In this document: positions 1-9,675 of the stretch, one piece after another
Position numbering within the stretch: position 1 is the stretch's first letter
Layout: every line of letters begins with the position of its first letter
Origin: Clostridia bacterium
GTDB lineage: Bacteria; Bacillota; Clostridia; TANB77; CAG-508
Length of the DNA: 64,000 bases
Reading direction: 5' to 3'
NCBI GenBank assembly: GCA_017626365.1
Contig: JAGAIV010000040.1
Span: forward strand, 1 to 64,000
The notes under the pieces: generated by a model
The model's input: the letters and a program-made list of their open reading frames with translations, nothing else
Databases searched by the model: none
Told to the model about the DNA's origin: nothing
Position numbers and translations under genes: made by a program

Positions 1-2
1 TT

Positions 3-1346
3 ATAGTAGTATTAATACTAGCAGGAATCACAATAAATTTAACAGTAGGACAAGACGGAATAATAACAAAAGCACAACAAGCAGCAAAAGAAATGAAAAA
101 AACAGAAATAAAAGATACAATGAAATTAGATATATTAACAGCAGAGACAGAAGCAAAAATCCGAGGAGAGTCATTAGAAAAAGCACAATTAAATGATATT
201 GTTGCAAAATATGGAGAATTGCAAGAAGATGGGGATACGATTATCACTGAAGAAGATAAATTCGAAATAAGCTTAAAAGAAATATGGTATGGAGTATTAT
301 CAGATTCAGGAAGTTATACAGATAAGGTAGAGCAAATAGAAATATTAGAAAAAGAATTGGCAGATTTAAGAAAACAGTATGAAGAATTAGAAAAGCTAAA
401 TGAAGGAAATGTAGATGTATTAAACGAATTAAATAGAAGAATTGCAGAATTAGAGGAAGAAAAGAAAGCATTAGAAGAACAAGTAGAAACATTAATAAGC
501 AAAAAAGAAGAATTAACAGCAGAGAATACAAGGTTAGCGGAAGCGCTTGTTAAATTAAATGAAGAGTACCAAGCATTTAAGAAAACAGAAGGAACAGCCA
601 CTGCAGGAGATATTATAAGTGGAAAAACAGCATGGGTAAATGGAAGTAAAATAACAGGAACAATAGTAAATCGAGGAGCATTAAATGCAAGTTTAAATGC
701 TGGACAAAGTTATACAGTGCCGGTTGGATATACAACAGGAGGAAAAATAACAGCAAATAGCTTATCAAGTCAAACACAAGCAACAGCAACATCAGATAAT
801 ATTATAAGTGGAAAAACAGCATGGGTAAATGGAAGCAAAATAACAGGAACAATAGTAAATAGAGGAGCATTAAATGCAACTTTAAATGCTGGACAAAGTT
901 ATACAATACCTGTTGGATATACAACAGGAGGAAAAATAACAGCAAATAGTTTAGCAAATCAAACACAAGCAACAGCTACAGCAAATGATATAGCAAAAGG
1001 AAAAACAGCATGGGTAAATGGTATCAAGATTACAGGAACAGGAAATTTTGTTTCTTCGAAAACGATTACAGCAAATGAACTCGGTGATTGGGCAACACAA
1101 ACAATTCAAACTGGATTTAGTAACATTTTGGCGTTTTATATGTATATAGATGGATATTATTATGATTACAAGGTTTGGAATTACGGAAACGAGTTCGCTG
1201 GTTCCGGTGGATACAGTAATTTGTATTTGGGTAAATATGTGTCAAAAAGCGGTGGAAATATTGTTATAAATTATACAAGGGCTGCAGACGGTATCAATTG
1301 TGGAACAGGTGCAGGAAAAATAACTATAGATGTAATAGGACAATAA
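3..1346 (+). CDS. Pilin-like N-terminus, coiled-coil and repeat surface protein (5' end missing)
   Basis: The reading frame is open from the first bases, so the true start is upstream; the ATG at 93 is internal. The first visible residues (VVLILAGITINLTVGQDGI) are the hydrophobic helix of a type IV pilin-like N-terminus, the same type as in the gene at 12156. A charged coiled coil rich in E, K and L follows (about 330-590). Then come tandem repeats of 62-64 residues starting near 606, 795 and 987, the third truncated, each with GKTAWVNG and ITGT and the first two with VGYTTGGKITANSL. The last 100 residues are unique, rich in Tyr, Gly and Asn, and somewhat richer in GC. It contains no in-frame CGG. 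Function is unknown; a cell-surface adhesin or pseudopilin-like protein is my inference. Confidence 0.75.
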   Translation: MVVLILAGITINLTVGQDGIITKAQQAAKEMKKTEIKDTMKLDILTAETEAKIRGESLEKAQLNDIVAKYGELQEDGDTIITEEDKFEISLKEIWYGVLSDSGSYTDKVEQIEILEKELADLRKQYEELEKLNEGNVDVLNELNRRIAELEEEKKALEEQVETLISKKEELTAENTRLAEALVKLNEEYQAFKKTEGTATAGDIISGKTAWVNGSKITGTIVNRGALNASLNAGQSYTVPVGYTTGGKITANSLSSQTQATATSDNIISGKTAWVNGSKITGTIVNRGALNATLNAGQSYTIPVGYTTGGKITANSLANQTQATATANDIAKGKTAWVNGIKITGTGNFVSSKTITANELGDWATQTIQTGFSNILAFYMYIDGYYYDYKVWNYGNEFAGSGGYSNLYLGKYVSKSGGNIVINYTRAADGINCGTGAGKITIDVIGQ

Positions 1347-1351
1347 CAAAA

Positions 1352-1375
1352 GGGACGGAGATTTAACTCCGTCCC
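1352..1375 (+). terminator. Hairpin downstream of the pilin-like gene
   Basis: A perfect 9-bp stem GGGACGGAG/CTCCGTCCC with loop ATTTAA begins five bases after the stop codon. Only a short pyrimidine run follows, so termination strength is uncertain. Confidence 0.6.
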
Positions 1376-1504
1376 TCTTGACATGAAAAATTAGTAGTTT
1401 TTTTCTTTACAGTTATTGCAAATAATAGTACGTAATGATAGAATTAGAATGAAAAAATAGGTTCAGTTTTGAAACGAAGTTATACAAAGGAAGGATGTAT
1501 AAAA

Positions 1505-3920
1505 ATGGCAAAAGGAAAAAGGAGAAAAACAAGTAGTAAGACAAGAAGAAAACAAAATAAAATAGATATAGATTTAGCGGTTGTATCGATGATTATTGTT
1601 AGTATTTTACTAACAGTACTGATTTATACAAATTCAGGATATATTGGAAAAACACTTAGTCCACTTCTTGGGGGAATCATGGGATGGATGAAATATATTT
1701 TACCAATTGGAACATTTGCAATTGCGATTAACTTAGCGTGTGAAAAAAAAGAAACCCTATCACCAAAATTAATCCAATATGGTATTTTTTTAATATGTAT
1801 TGCTGTGATTATGTGTATTTACCAAATTTCAAAAGGAACCATCGATATGACAAAAGAATTTGGTACTATTTTGAAACAAGCATATGATTTGGGACAAAAG
1901 AATATTGGTGGTGGCGCAATTGGAATGATTGCTGCTATTCCAGCTGTTAACTTATTAGGAGAAACAGGAGCTGTTATTTTAGCAATCGGTATTGGAATTA
2001 TTGTTTTGATTTTTATGTTTGGTATCCACCCTGCAAAATTAATTACAAATGCAATAGATAATATGGAGGAAAGAAGAGAAGAACGAAAAGAACGCAAGCT
2101 AGAAGAAGATGATGAAGAAGAGGAAGAAGAAGTTATAGTAAAACCAAAGAAAAAAGAAAGGTTAAAAAAGACAAAAAACAGTTCTATAGATATACCACTA
2201 GATGATGATCAAATTACAATTAACTTAAATGATAAATCTGAAAAATTAAAGAAATATGACCATTCGAATGATGATTTAACACCACTTGGAATGAAAAGTT
2301 TGAGAGCAAAAAAAGAAGAAAAACAAGAATCATCGCCAAATGAACTAGATAATATTTTTAAAACAGAACAAGAGGTAAAGGAAGAAAAAACAAAAGAAGT
2401 ATTAGTATTAGAACATACATTAACTGCAGAAGATGAAAATTATGAATTCCCACCAATTGAATTATTAAGTGAAGGAAAGAGTACAAGTTTAAAAGGGGGA
2501 AGAAAGGCAATTGCAGATAATGCGACAAGACTTCAAAAAACTTTATATAGTTTTGGAGTATCTGCCAAAGTTGAAAATGTATCAGTAGGTCCTGCTATTA
2601 CAAGATATGAATTAAAACCTGCAGAAGGAGTTAGAGTTAGCAAAATTGCAAACTTAGCAGATGATATTGCATTAAATTTAGCAGCAGAATCGATTCGTAT
2701 TGAAGCACCAATTCCTGGAAAACAAGCAGTAGGAATTGAAGTACCAAACAAAGAAACAGAAATGGTACATTTAAGAGATATTTTAGAAAGTGACAAATTT
2801 GTAGACTATGAATCAAAGCTTGCCTTTGCACTTGGAAAAGACGTAGCAGGAAATGAAGTAGTAACTGATATTGCAAAAATGCCACACGTATTAATTGCAG
2901 GAAGCACAGGATCACGGAAAGAGTGTATGTATTAATACATTAATTACAAGTATTATATACAAAGCAAAACCAAGTGAAGTAAAATTAGTAATGGTTGACC
3001 CAAAAGTTGTTGAACTTTCTGTATATAACGGAATTCCACATTTATTAATTCCAGTTGTAACAGACCCTAAAAAAGCAGCAGGAGCACTTGCATGGGCAGT
3101 ACAAGAAATGGTAAATAGATATGGGTTATTTGCAAAAAAAGGTGTAAGAGATATTAAAGGATATAATGAAGCTATCGAAAAAGAAGGGCTACAAGAAAAA
3201 CTACCACAAATTGTAATTATTATTGATGAGCTTGCAGATTTAATGATGGTAGCTGCAAAAGATGTAGAAGATGCAATATGCCGTTTAGCGCAAATGGCAA
3301 GAGCTGCAGGTATGCACTTAGTAATCGCAACACAAAGACCATCTGTTGATGTAATTACAGGTATTATTAAAGCAAATATTCCATCAAGAATTGCATTTGC
3401 AGTTTCTTCACAAGTAGATTCTAGAACTATTCTAGATATGGTAGGAGCAGAAAAATTACTTGGAAAAGGTGATATGTTATTCTATCCATCAGGAGCACCG
3501 AAACCAACTAGATTACAAGGTGCATTTGTATCAGATAAAGAAGTAGAAAAAATCGTTAACTTCTTAAAATCAAATGGAGAAGTAACCTATAATGAAGATA
3601 TATTGGAATCTATTGAAAAAGCAAATAGCACAGATAAAGAAATAGATGAGCAAGAAGATGATGACGATACAGATCCATTCTTGATGGATGCAATTGAAAC
3701 CGTTGTAGAAACGGGACAGGCATCTACATCATTCATACAAAGAAGATTCAAAGTAGGATATGCAAGAGCAGGAAGAATTATTGACCAAATGGAACAACGA
3801 GGAATTATATCTGGTTATGAAGGAAGTAAACCTCGTCAAGTATTAATGAGCAAAGAAAGATGGCAAGAATTAAAAATGGCAAAACCAGAAGAACAAGAAA
3901 CCGAAGAAACAACAGAATAA
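1505..3920 (+). CDS. ftsK: FtsK/SpoIIIE DNA translocase, read through a +1 shift at CGG
   Basis: This motor pumps chromosomal DNA through the division or sporulation septum. I chose ATG 1505 (MAKGKRRK) because AAGGAAGG lies upstream. About four or five membrane segments occupy residues 20-180, followed by an acidic and basic linker, the alpha and beta motor domains, and a C-terminal winged-helix gamma domain ([19 protein letters not shown]). Zero frame reads ...GSTGS then CGG at 2915 and stops 18 bases later; moving one base forward gives GSTGSGKSVC, the intact Walker A motif, and about 335 more residues of normal FtsK, including IIIDELADL and [12 protein letters not shown]. The full product is about 804 residues, a usual length. 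SpoIIIE and FtsK cannot be told apart from sequence alone. Confidence 0.93.
2915..2918 (+). other. +1 frameshift site CGGA in ftsK
   Basis: Zero frame is TCA CGG AAA. Skipping the C gives TCA GGA AAG (S-G-K), and the glycine is the invariant residue before the Walker A lysine. The P-site codon is TCA. Confidence 0.9.
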
Positions 3921-3995
3921 TTGTAGGGGCGGTCTGTAAGAATAAAAAAACAAAAAACAGGAAATTATACAACAAAAGAGAAAGGAAGAAGATTT

Positions 3996-5582
3996 GTGGA
4001 TACAGAAAAAATTTTATCGAAATTAACACCAAAAGATTATCATAATGAATTAGAAATAATCTTAGAAGATAAAGATTTTTCAGAGGATGTCAAAAATCTT
4101 CTTCTTTCTTGTGTTTATAAAATAGAAGCAGGATACAAAGATTATGAAATTGTAAAACAAGAAGTATTAAGTAAAAAAGAATATTTAGAAGAAATCTTAA
4201 ATATTATTAAAAATAAATGCCATAAAATCGAAATAAAAAAAGAACCAATAGATGAAGTGGAAAACGTAATAAAAACAAGATATGAAATTGACCGTTTAGA
4301 GGGTAGTATTACATTATGGCATCCAAATGAAAAGATACTATTATATGCAATATATGAATTAGATGATAGTCAAATCTATGTAGACGAAAAATATAGTTTG
4401 ATAAGAATCTCTTTATCAGAACTCTTAAATAAAGGCGAAAACATAAATCGATTGGAAGTACTAAGAGATTTTAATGGATGGAATTGGAATACAGACCCAA
4501 ATGAATTACAAAATGTTGCAATCAATTTAGTATATCAAAATTTAATTGAATTGCTAGGCCTTGATTTTATGGAACAATGGGTTCATGAAGAAAAAATAAA
4601 AGATTATTTAGCATTAGCAAAAGAAAAAATAGCGAAACAGTTTGGTGAAGAAAGTGAAAAAGAAATTTTTAATTTAATAAGTAAAATAGCATTGACTATT
4701 TGCATCCAAACAAATTTAAAACAAAAAGAATATTTATTAGAAGAGCAAAAAGATTTACAAGAAGAACTTGAAAGAATTAGTAATAAAAGAAAATTATTAG
4801 AAGAAATATCACAAAATAAAAAAGAAGCATTTAATCAAATAAAAGAAATTGATAAAATTTTAAGTGACAAAAAATTACTAGAACAAGAATATGTAAAAAG
4901 AAATGAAGCTCTTCCAGAGTATCACAAAATATTTAGTTTAGCGCATTTAACAGAAATACTAACAAAGCAAAGAAAAAAAATAATGATAAAAATGGAAGAA
5001 GATAATAAAATATTAGAGCCGGTACAATATATAAAAGTAAAAACAAAATTAGAAGAAAAACTAGAATTATTATCAAGTCTACAGTTGAATCAAAATGAGA
5101 TAAAAGAAAGAATAACTTCATACAATATCGAATTACAAAAGAAAGTTATGGAATGTTTCAAAGCAAAAATTCAGAAAATAGATGAATTAGAAAAGGCACA
5201 AAAAAAGGAACAGCTAATAAAGTATATTTACAAATTTCGTTATTATTGCTATTTATATTTAGATAGTAATAGATATATAGAGCATGTAGAAGAACTAAAA
5301 GAAGATGTAGAACAAATAAAAAACATATTGATTCAAAAAGCAGAAGAACTAAAATGTATAACGAGAATAGCAAAAACGCAAAAAAATAATATAGAAATTT
5401 TAGGAATAATGTTTGAAACTAGAATGATTAACCTAGAAAATATGGCAATAGAGTTAAAACAAGAAAACATATTACAAGCGTATATTTATGATACAAATCT
5501 TTTAGAAAAAAAGATTGTTTTAGAAATTCCAAAAGAGGATTTAGTAGTAAAATTAGACAAAAAAATAAAAATATTGTGCTAG
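3996..5582 (+). CDS. Coiled-coil protein of unknown function
   Basis: A 528-residue protein starting at GTG 3996, preceded by AAAGGAAG. I do not recognise the family. There is no signal peptide or membrane segment. The first 190 residues look globular (FNGWNWNTDPNELQNVAINLVYQNL). From about residue 225 the chain is long, charged and helical with heptad-like Leu/Ile spacing (KQKEYLLEEQKDLQEELERI), suggesting coiled coils to about residue 480. It sits about 75 bases after ftsK on the same strand, so co-transcription and a role near the septum are possible but not shown. Confidence 0.8.
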   Translation: MDTEKILSKLTPKDYHNELEIILEDKDFSEDVKNLLLSCVYKIEAGYKDYEIVKQEVLSKKEYLEEILNIIKNKCHKIEIKKEPIDEVENVIKTRYEIDRLEGSITLWHPNEKILLYAIYELDDSQIYVDEKYSLIRISLSELLNKGENINRLEVLRDFNGWNWNTDPNELQNVAINLVYQNLIELLGLDFMEQWVHEEKIKDYLALAKEKIAKQFGEESEKEIFNLISKIALTICIQTNLKQKEYLLEEQKDLQEELERISNKRKLLEEISQNKKEAFNQIKEIDKILSDKKLLEQEYVKRNEALPEYHKIFSLAHLTEILTKQRKKIMIKMEEDNKILEPVQYIKVKTKLEEKLELLSSLQLNQNEIKERITSYNIELQKKVMECFKAKIQKIDELEKAQKKEQLIKYIYKFRYYCYLYLDSNRYIEHVEELKEDVEQIKNILIQKAEELKCITRIAKTQKNNIEILGIMFETRMINLENMAIELKQENILQAYIYDTNLLEKKIVLEIPKEDLVVKLDKKIKILC

Positions 5583-5651
5583 TGAAACAATGAATATAGG
5601 AGGGCGAGCATGTTCGTCCATTTTGAAAATTAATAAAACAGGAGGAAAGCT

Positions 5652-7301
5652 ATGAAAATAACATTTTTAGGAGCAGCAAAAACAGTAACAGGTTCAAACT
5701 TTTTAGTTGAAGCAGCTGGAAAGAAATTTTTAGTAGATTGTGGAATGTACCAAGGAAAGGCAACCGAAGAAAAAGAAAATGATGACCCATTTTTATTCGA
5801 TGTACATGAAATCGACTTTATGCTATTAACACATGCCCATATTGACCACTCTGGTAGAATTCCAAAACTATATAATGACGGATATAGAGGACCAGTTATT
5901 GCAACAAAAGCAACGTGTGATTTGTGTACCATTATGCTTCCAGATAGTGGGCACATTCAAGAAATGGAAATTGAATGGAAAAACCGTAAGCGTAAAAGGG
6001 AAGGAAAACAAGAACTTCCACCACTATATACGGCAGAAAAAGCAACAAAATCGTTAGAATTATTTCGAGGCGTAAAATATGATGAAATTATTGATATTGA
6101 TGAAAATATACAAGTAAGGTTTAATGATGCAGGACATATGCTTGGCTCTGCCATTATAGAGGTATGGGTAACTGAAAATGGAAAAACTGAAAAAGCAGTG
6201 TTTACAGGAGATATTGGAAATAATGATATCCCACTTTTAGCTTCCCCAACCATGATTGAATCAGCAGATTATCTAGTAATGGAATCAACATATGGTAGTA
6301 GGTTACATATGAGAAATGATGATAAAGCAGAATTGTTTCTAAAAATTGTTTCTGAAACATTAGATAATGGAGGAACGGTTGTGATTCCATCTTTTGCAGT
6401 AGGAAGAACACAAGAAATTGTATATGAGTTAAACAAATTAAAAGAAAAACGTGATGATGAAGAATTTTTAAGACAATACGAAACTTTAATGAAAGTGCCA
6501 GTATTTGTGGATAGCCCTCTTGCGATTTCTGCAACAGAAATATTTAGACAAAACATGGATTTATTTGATGATGATGTAAAAGAAGCAATGGAAAAAGGAG
6601 ATAATCCATTAGAATTTCCGGGATTGCAATTCACAAGGACATCAGAAGAATCAAAAGCATTAAATGAAAGTAATCAATCATCTATTATCATATCAGCAAG
6701 TGGTATGTGCGAAGTAGGACGTATTAAACATCACTTAAAACATAATCTTTGGAATCCAAAAAGTACGATTCTTTTTGTGGGATACCAAGCACCAGGAACT
6801 TTAGGAAGTAAGCTTGTAAATGGAGAAAAGAAAGTAAAAATATTTGGGGAAGAAATTGCAGTTAATGCAAGAATTGAATATATTGAAGGATATTCTGGTC
6901 ATGCCGACCAAGAATGGCTTTTAAATTTCATTTATTCTTTTATCCAAAAACCAAAGCAAATTTTTTTAGTACATGGTGAAGAAGAATCACAGGAAGTTTT
7001 AAAAGAAAAAATATTAGAAACAACTAAAATTCCTGTTACTATACCGGATTTCGGAGAAACTTATGAACTAAAAGAAGAAAATGCAGAATTAACAAACAAA
7101 ATAGAACTTACTACAAGATACAAACCATTAAGATTAGAAGTTTTAGACCGTATGCAAAAACTAAAAGACGAAGTGGAAGATATGACACAAATAATTAAAG
7201 ATGAAATTATAACAGAGCAAGCAAAAGATGCAGAAGTAGCATCAATTAATGAAAAAATAAAAGAATTAGAAAGACAGATTGTAAATATTCTGGAAGGATA
7301 A
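5652..7301 (+). CDS. Metallo-beta-lactamase/beta-CASP RNA-processing-like protein
   Basis: The zinc-binding motif LLTHAHIDHSGRIP is at residues 58-71, with a further ligand in FTGDIGN. The beta-CASP region follows (STYGSR, PSFAVGRTQEIV, SASGMCEVGRIKHHL), and VEGYSGHADQEWL-like sequence is near residue 415. Members of this family cut RNA as endo- and 5' exoribonucleases; the nearest general match is the MBL-fold group with an RNA-specificity domain, not RNase J proper. The C-terminal 80 residues form a helical extension. An AGGAGG site lies about 10 bases before the ATG. It is 18 bases from the GH15 gene, so an operon is likely. Confidence 0.88.
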   Translation: MKITFLGAAKTVTGSNFLVEAAGKKFLVDCGMYQGKATEEKENDDPFLFDVHEIDFMLLTHAHIDHSGRIPKLYNDGYRGPVIATKATCDLCTIMLPDSGHIQEMEIEWKNRKRKREGKQELPPLYTAEKATKSLELFRGVKYDEIIDIDENIQVRFNDAGHMLGSAIIEVWVTENGKTEKAVFTGDIGNNDIPLLASPTMIESADYLVMESTYGSRLHMRNDDKAELFLKIVSETLDNGGTVVIPSFAVGRTQEIVYELNKLKEKRDDEEFLRQYETLMKVPVFVDSPLAISATEIFRQNMDLFDDDVKEAMEKGDNPLEFPGLQFTRTSEESKALNESNQSSIIISASGMCEVGRIKHHLKHNLWNPKSTILFVGYQAPGTLGSKLVNGEKKVKIFGEEIAVNARIEYIEGYSGHADQEWLLNFIYSFIQKPKQIFLVHGEEESQEVLKEKILETTKIPVTIPDFGETYELKEENAELTNKIELTTRYKPLRLEVLDRMQKLKDEVEDMTQIIKDEIITEQAKDAEVASINEKIKELERQIVNILEG

Positions 7302-7319
7302 ACAAAGGAGAAATAAAAG

Positions 7320-9221
7320 ATGCAAAAGAAATATTTAAATGATGCAATTATTGGAAATAAAAAATTAGTAGCAAGCTATACAAGGAAAGGAGAATTGTTA
7401 AGATTATATTATCCAGCACCAGATAATAGACAATTTATTGATTACTGCTATGCAGGTCTTAAAATTAATGATTCCATGTTAGTTAACTTGCATGATGATA
7501 TGAATAATGAATATAATCAATACTATACTCCAGATACAAATATTTTAAATACAGAGATTTATAATACTTATTTTAATCTAAAAATAAACCAATTGGATTT
7601 TGTTCCAATTAAGAAAAATGTATTAGTGAAAAGATATGAATTTGTCAATGAAAACAATATAGATTTAGATGTTAAATTTTTATTACATTCAAAATTATTA
7701 ACAGATGAAAATAACGCAGTAAGTTGTAAAATTGTGAAACAAGGAATGATTCAATACTCACATGATTTTGCACTTTCTGTTACATCGAAAAAAACGCCAC
7801 TTTCCAGTTTTCAAATCAATGATACGAGTTCAAACATCCATACAGGAGTGATTGGGGATAAAGATTATATTGGAATGAGTGCAGATTCTAGTCTATGTTA
7901 TGATATTGGTGTGCTAAAGCCAAAAGAGAAAAAAGAACTATGGCTATATTTATGGATTAATGAAAATAGAGAAAAATATAAATTAGATGAAATTGAACAG
8001 GAAAACGATGAATTAAGAAAAGCTGATTTCGAAAAAGAATTAGCAGTAACTACAAAGTATTGGAAAAAATATGTAAAAGAACATCAGACTTTAGATCTAA
8101 AAGGAAATACAGAGTATGATAAAAAGATAAAAAACATTTATAATCGAACGATTTTACTATATCCATTATTAACAAATGAAGAAACTGGAGGAATTTCAGC
8201 AAGTATCGAAATTGATGAAAATAAAACACAATGTGGAAGATATAGTTATTGTTGGCCAAGAGATGCTGTTTTTGTTACAAAAGCAATGGATATTTTAAAT
8301 ATGGAAAAAGAAACCGAAAAATTCTATAAAAGTTTTTGCAAAAACACACAAAGTAAGAATGGAATGTGGGAACAACGTTTTTACACAGACGGTAGACTTG
8401 CACCATGTTGGGGATATCAAATTGACGAAACAGCAAGTGTTATTTATGGAGTATATGACCATTATGAAAGAACGAATAATGTTAAATTCTTAAAAGATAA
8501 TCTAAAAATGCTAGAAAAGGCAAGTAAGTTTTTACAAAAATATGTAGAAGATGTAATAGAAGAAAAAAATGAAATGCATATAAGCTATGACTTATGGGAA
8601 ATGCATGAGGGAGTTCATCTATATTCTATGGCAAGCATATTTTCTGCATTTAGTGCTATGATTAAAATTTATGAAACTTTCCAAAATGATAAAGATATGC
8701 AAAACAATAGACTAAAACAAGAAAGTATGGCAAAACAAAAAGACATTTTATCAAAGGATGTTGTAAAAATCAAAGAATATGTGATTAGCAAATTCTATGA
8801 TGAAAACAAAAAATGTTTTAGAAGAAATGATAAAGACGAAAAAATGGATATAAGCATATTAGGTGCTGTAACACCATTTGCTATGTTTTCACCAAAAGAA
8901 AAGAAAATTGTAAACACGGTAGAAAGAATGAACCTAACATTACGTACTTATACAGGTGGATATAAACGTTTTGAAGAAGATCATTATAGAAATGGAAATC
9001 CATGGCCAATTGCAACATTATGGATGGCACTATATTATATTGAGGTAAAACAATATAACAAAGCAAAAGAATGCTTAAATTTTGTAGTAGCATCTAGTAC
9101 AAAACACGGATTTTTAGCAGAACAAGTAGATAATAATACGATGGAAGCAAATTGGGTTATTGGATTAGGCTGGAGCCATGCGATGTTTATGATTGTGTTG
9201 GAAAAATTAATGAATCGATAA
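7320..9221 (+). CDS. Glycoside hydrolase family 15 (glucoamylase-like)
   Basis: A 633-residue protein whose second half carries GH15 signatures: YSYCWPRDAVFVTKAMDIL, a GMWEQRFYTDG region, the acidic motif SYDLWEMHEGVHLYSMAS, and GNPWPIATLWMALYYIE. The family has an (alpha/alpha)6 barrel and removes glucose from the ends of alpha-glucans, including trehalose-like substrates. The N-terminal half is a beta-rich domain as in bacterial members. There is no signal peptide, so it probably acts on internal storage glucan. AAGGAG precedes the ATG, and a strong terminator follows directly. Confidence 0.88.
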   Translation: MQKKYLNDAIIGNKKLVASYTRKGELLRLYYPAPDNRQFIDYCYAGLKINDSMLVNLHDDMNNEYNQYYTPDTNILNTEIYNTYFNLKINQLDFVPIKKNVLVKRYEFVNENNIDLDVKFLLHSKLLTDENNAVSCKIVKQGMIQYSHDFALSVTSKKTPLSSFQINDTSSNIHTGVIGDKDYIGMSADSSLCYDIGVLKPKEKKELWLYLWINENREKYKLDEIEQENDELRKADFEKELAVTTKYWKKYVKEHQTLDLKGNTEYDKKIKNIYNRTILLYPLLTNEETGGISASIEIDENKTQCGRYSYCWPRDAVFVTKAMDILNMEKETEKFYKSFCKNTQSKNGMWEQRFYTDGRLAPCWGYQIDETASVIYGVYDHYERTNNVKFLKDNLKMLEKASKFLQKYVEDVIEEKNEMHISYDLWEMHEGVHLYSMASIFSAFSAMIKIYETFQNDKDMQNNRLKQESMAKQKDILSKDVVKIKEYVISKFYDENKKCFRRNDKDEKMDISILGAVTPFAMFSPKEKKIVNTVERMNLTLRTYTGGYKRFEEDHYRNGNPWPIATLWMALYYIEVKQYNKAKECLNFVVASSTKHGFLAEQVDNNTMEANWVIGLGWSHAMFMIVLEKLMNR

Positions 9222-9227
9222 ACGAAA

Positions 9228-9262
9228 AAACGAAGAGAGAGGTAATCTCAATCTTCGTTTTT
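9228..9262 (+). terminator. Rho-independent terminator after the GH15 gene
   Basis: A stem AACGAAGA/TCTTCGTT is followed by a T-run (CGTTTTTT). It ends the MBL-GH15 transcript. Confidence 0.85.
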
Positions 9263-9407
9263 TAGATGCGGTTACCAAAATAATTGCATAGGTCGAACTC
9301 GCTTTTTAAAACGATGATTATTTTGCTTTTGTAGATATGTTTTGTTTTGAATGTATTAAAGATTTATTTCAGATAAAAAACAGTCGAACATTTTTTCGAA
9401 AAAATCA

Positions 9408-9436
9408 TTGACATTTTGTAAGAATATAGATATAAT
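9408..9436 (+). promoter_or_regulatory. Perfect sigma-A-type promoter (plus strand)
   Basis: TTGACA at 9408-9413, a 17-base spacer, and TATAAT at 9431-9436: full consensus. It drives a short transcript towards the hairpin at 9537. Confidence 0.88.
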
Positions 9437-9463
9437 CTGTTTTGAAAGTAAGAAGAGTAGAAT

Positions 9464-9532
9464 GTGGTTGCTGCAACAACTATTATAGCAATTTCCTTAA
9501 TAATTACAATCATTGTAATGTTAAGCAAATAA
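9464..9532 (+). CDS. Candidate 22-residue hydrophobic toxin peptide
   Basis: GTG at 9464 opens a 22-codon frame, VVAATTIIAISLIITIIVMLSK, which is one uninterrupted membrane-spanning stretch ending in Lys. A weak purine-rich site (AAGAAG) lies 8-10 bases upstream. An overlapping ATG at 9462 gives only MWLLQQLL. The size, the perfect promoter before it and the terminator directly after it fit type I toxin peptides of Firmicutes. No sequence family is recognised, so this is an architecture-based call. Confidence 0.45.
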   Translation: MVAATTIIAISLIITIIVMLSK

Positions 9533-9536
9533 AAAC

Positions 9537-9570
9537 AGCCTCATCTCTGCATTGCCATAGAGATGGGGCT
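9537..9570. terminator. Bidirectional terminator between convergent small RNAs
   Basis: A 12-bp stem AGCCTCATCTCT/AGAGATGGGGCT with one G-T wobble and a 10-base loop. A T-rich tract follows the stem on the minus strand; on the plus strand the flank is only TAAAGATT. Both convergent small transcripts run into it. Confidence 0.75.
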
Positions 9571-9620
9571 TAAAGATTAAAACAATATTGGCAACCACAT
9601 TTTGTGGCTTCTTATTTTCT
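9537..9620 (-). ncRNA. Candidate antisense (antitoxin-like) small RNA
   Basis: A minus-strand transcript from the promoter at 9627-9655 would start near 9620 and end at the shared hairpin, giving roughly 70-85 bases. Its 5' region (AATGTGGTTGC) is the same sequence as the plus-strand transcript's, because the locus ends are inverted copies, and its 3' half is complementary to the plus-strand hairpin. Inferred from promoter and terminator placement only. Confidence 0.45.
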
Positions 9621-9626
9621 AAATAA

Positions 9627-9655
9627 ATTATATTACGAATAAAAAAGTTTGTCAA
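9627..9655 (-). promoter_or_regulatory. Perfect sigma-A-type promoter (minus strand)
   Basis: On the minus strand TTGACA (9655-9650), a 17-base spacer and TATAAT (9632-9627) match the full consensus. It faces the promoter at 9408 across the shared hairpin and points away from radA. Confidence 0.85.
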
Positions 9656-9675
9656 TAGAGAAAAAGGAGAAAGTT

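Noticed and set aside
244-601. Minus-strand hydrophobic frames opposite the coiled-coil gene
   Set aside because: They are complements of A-rich coding sequence; no ribosome sites and no protein-like composition.
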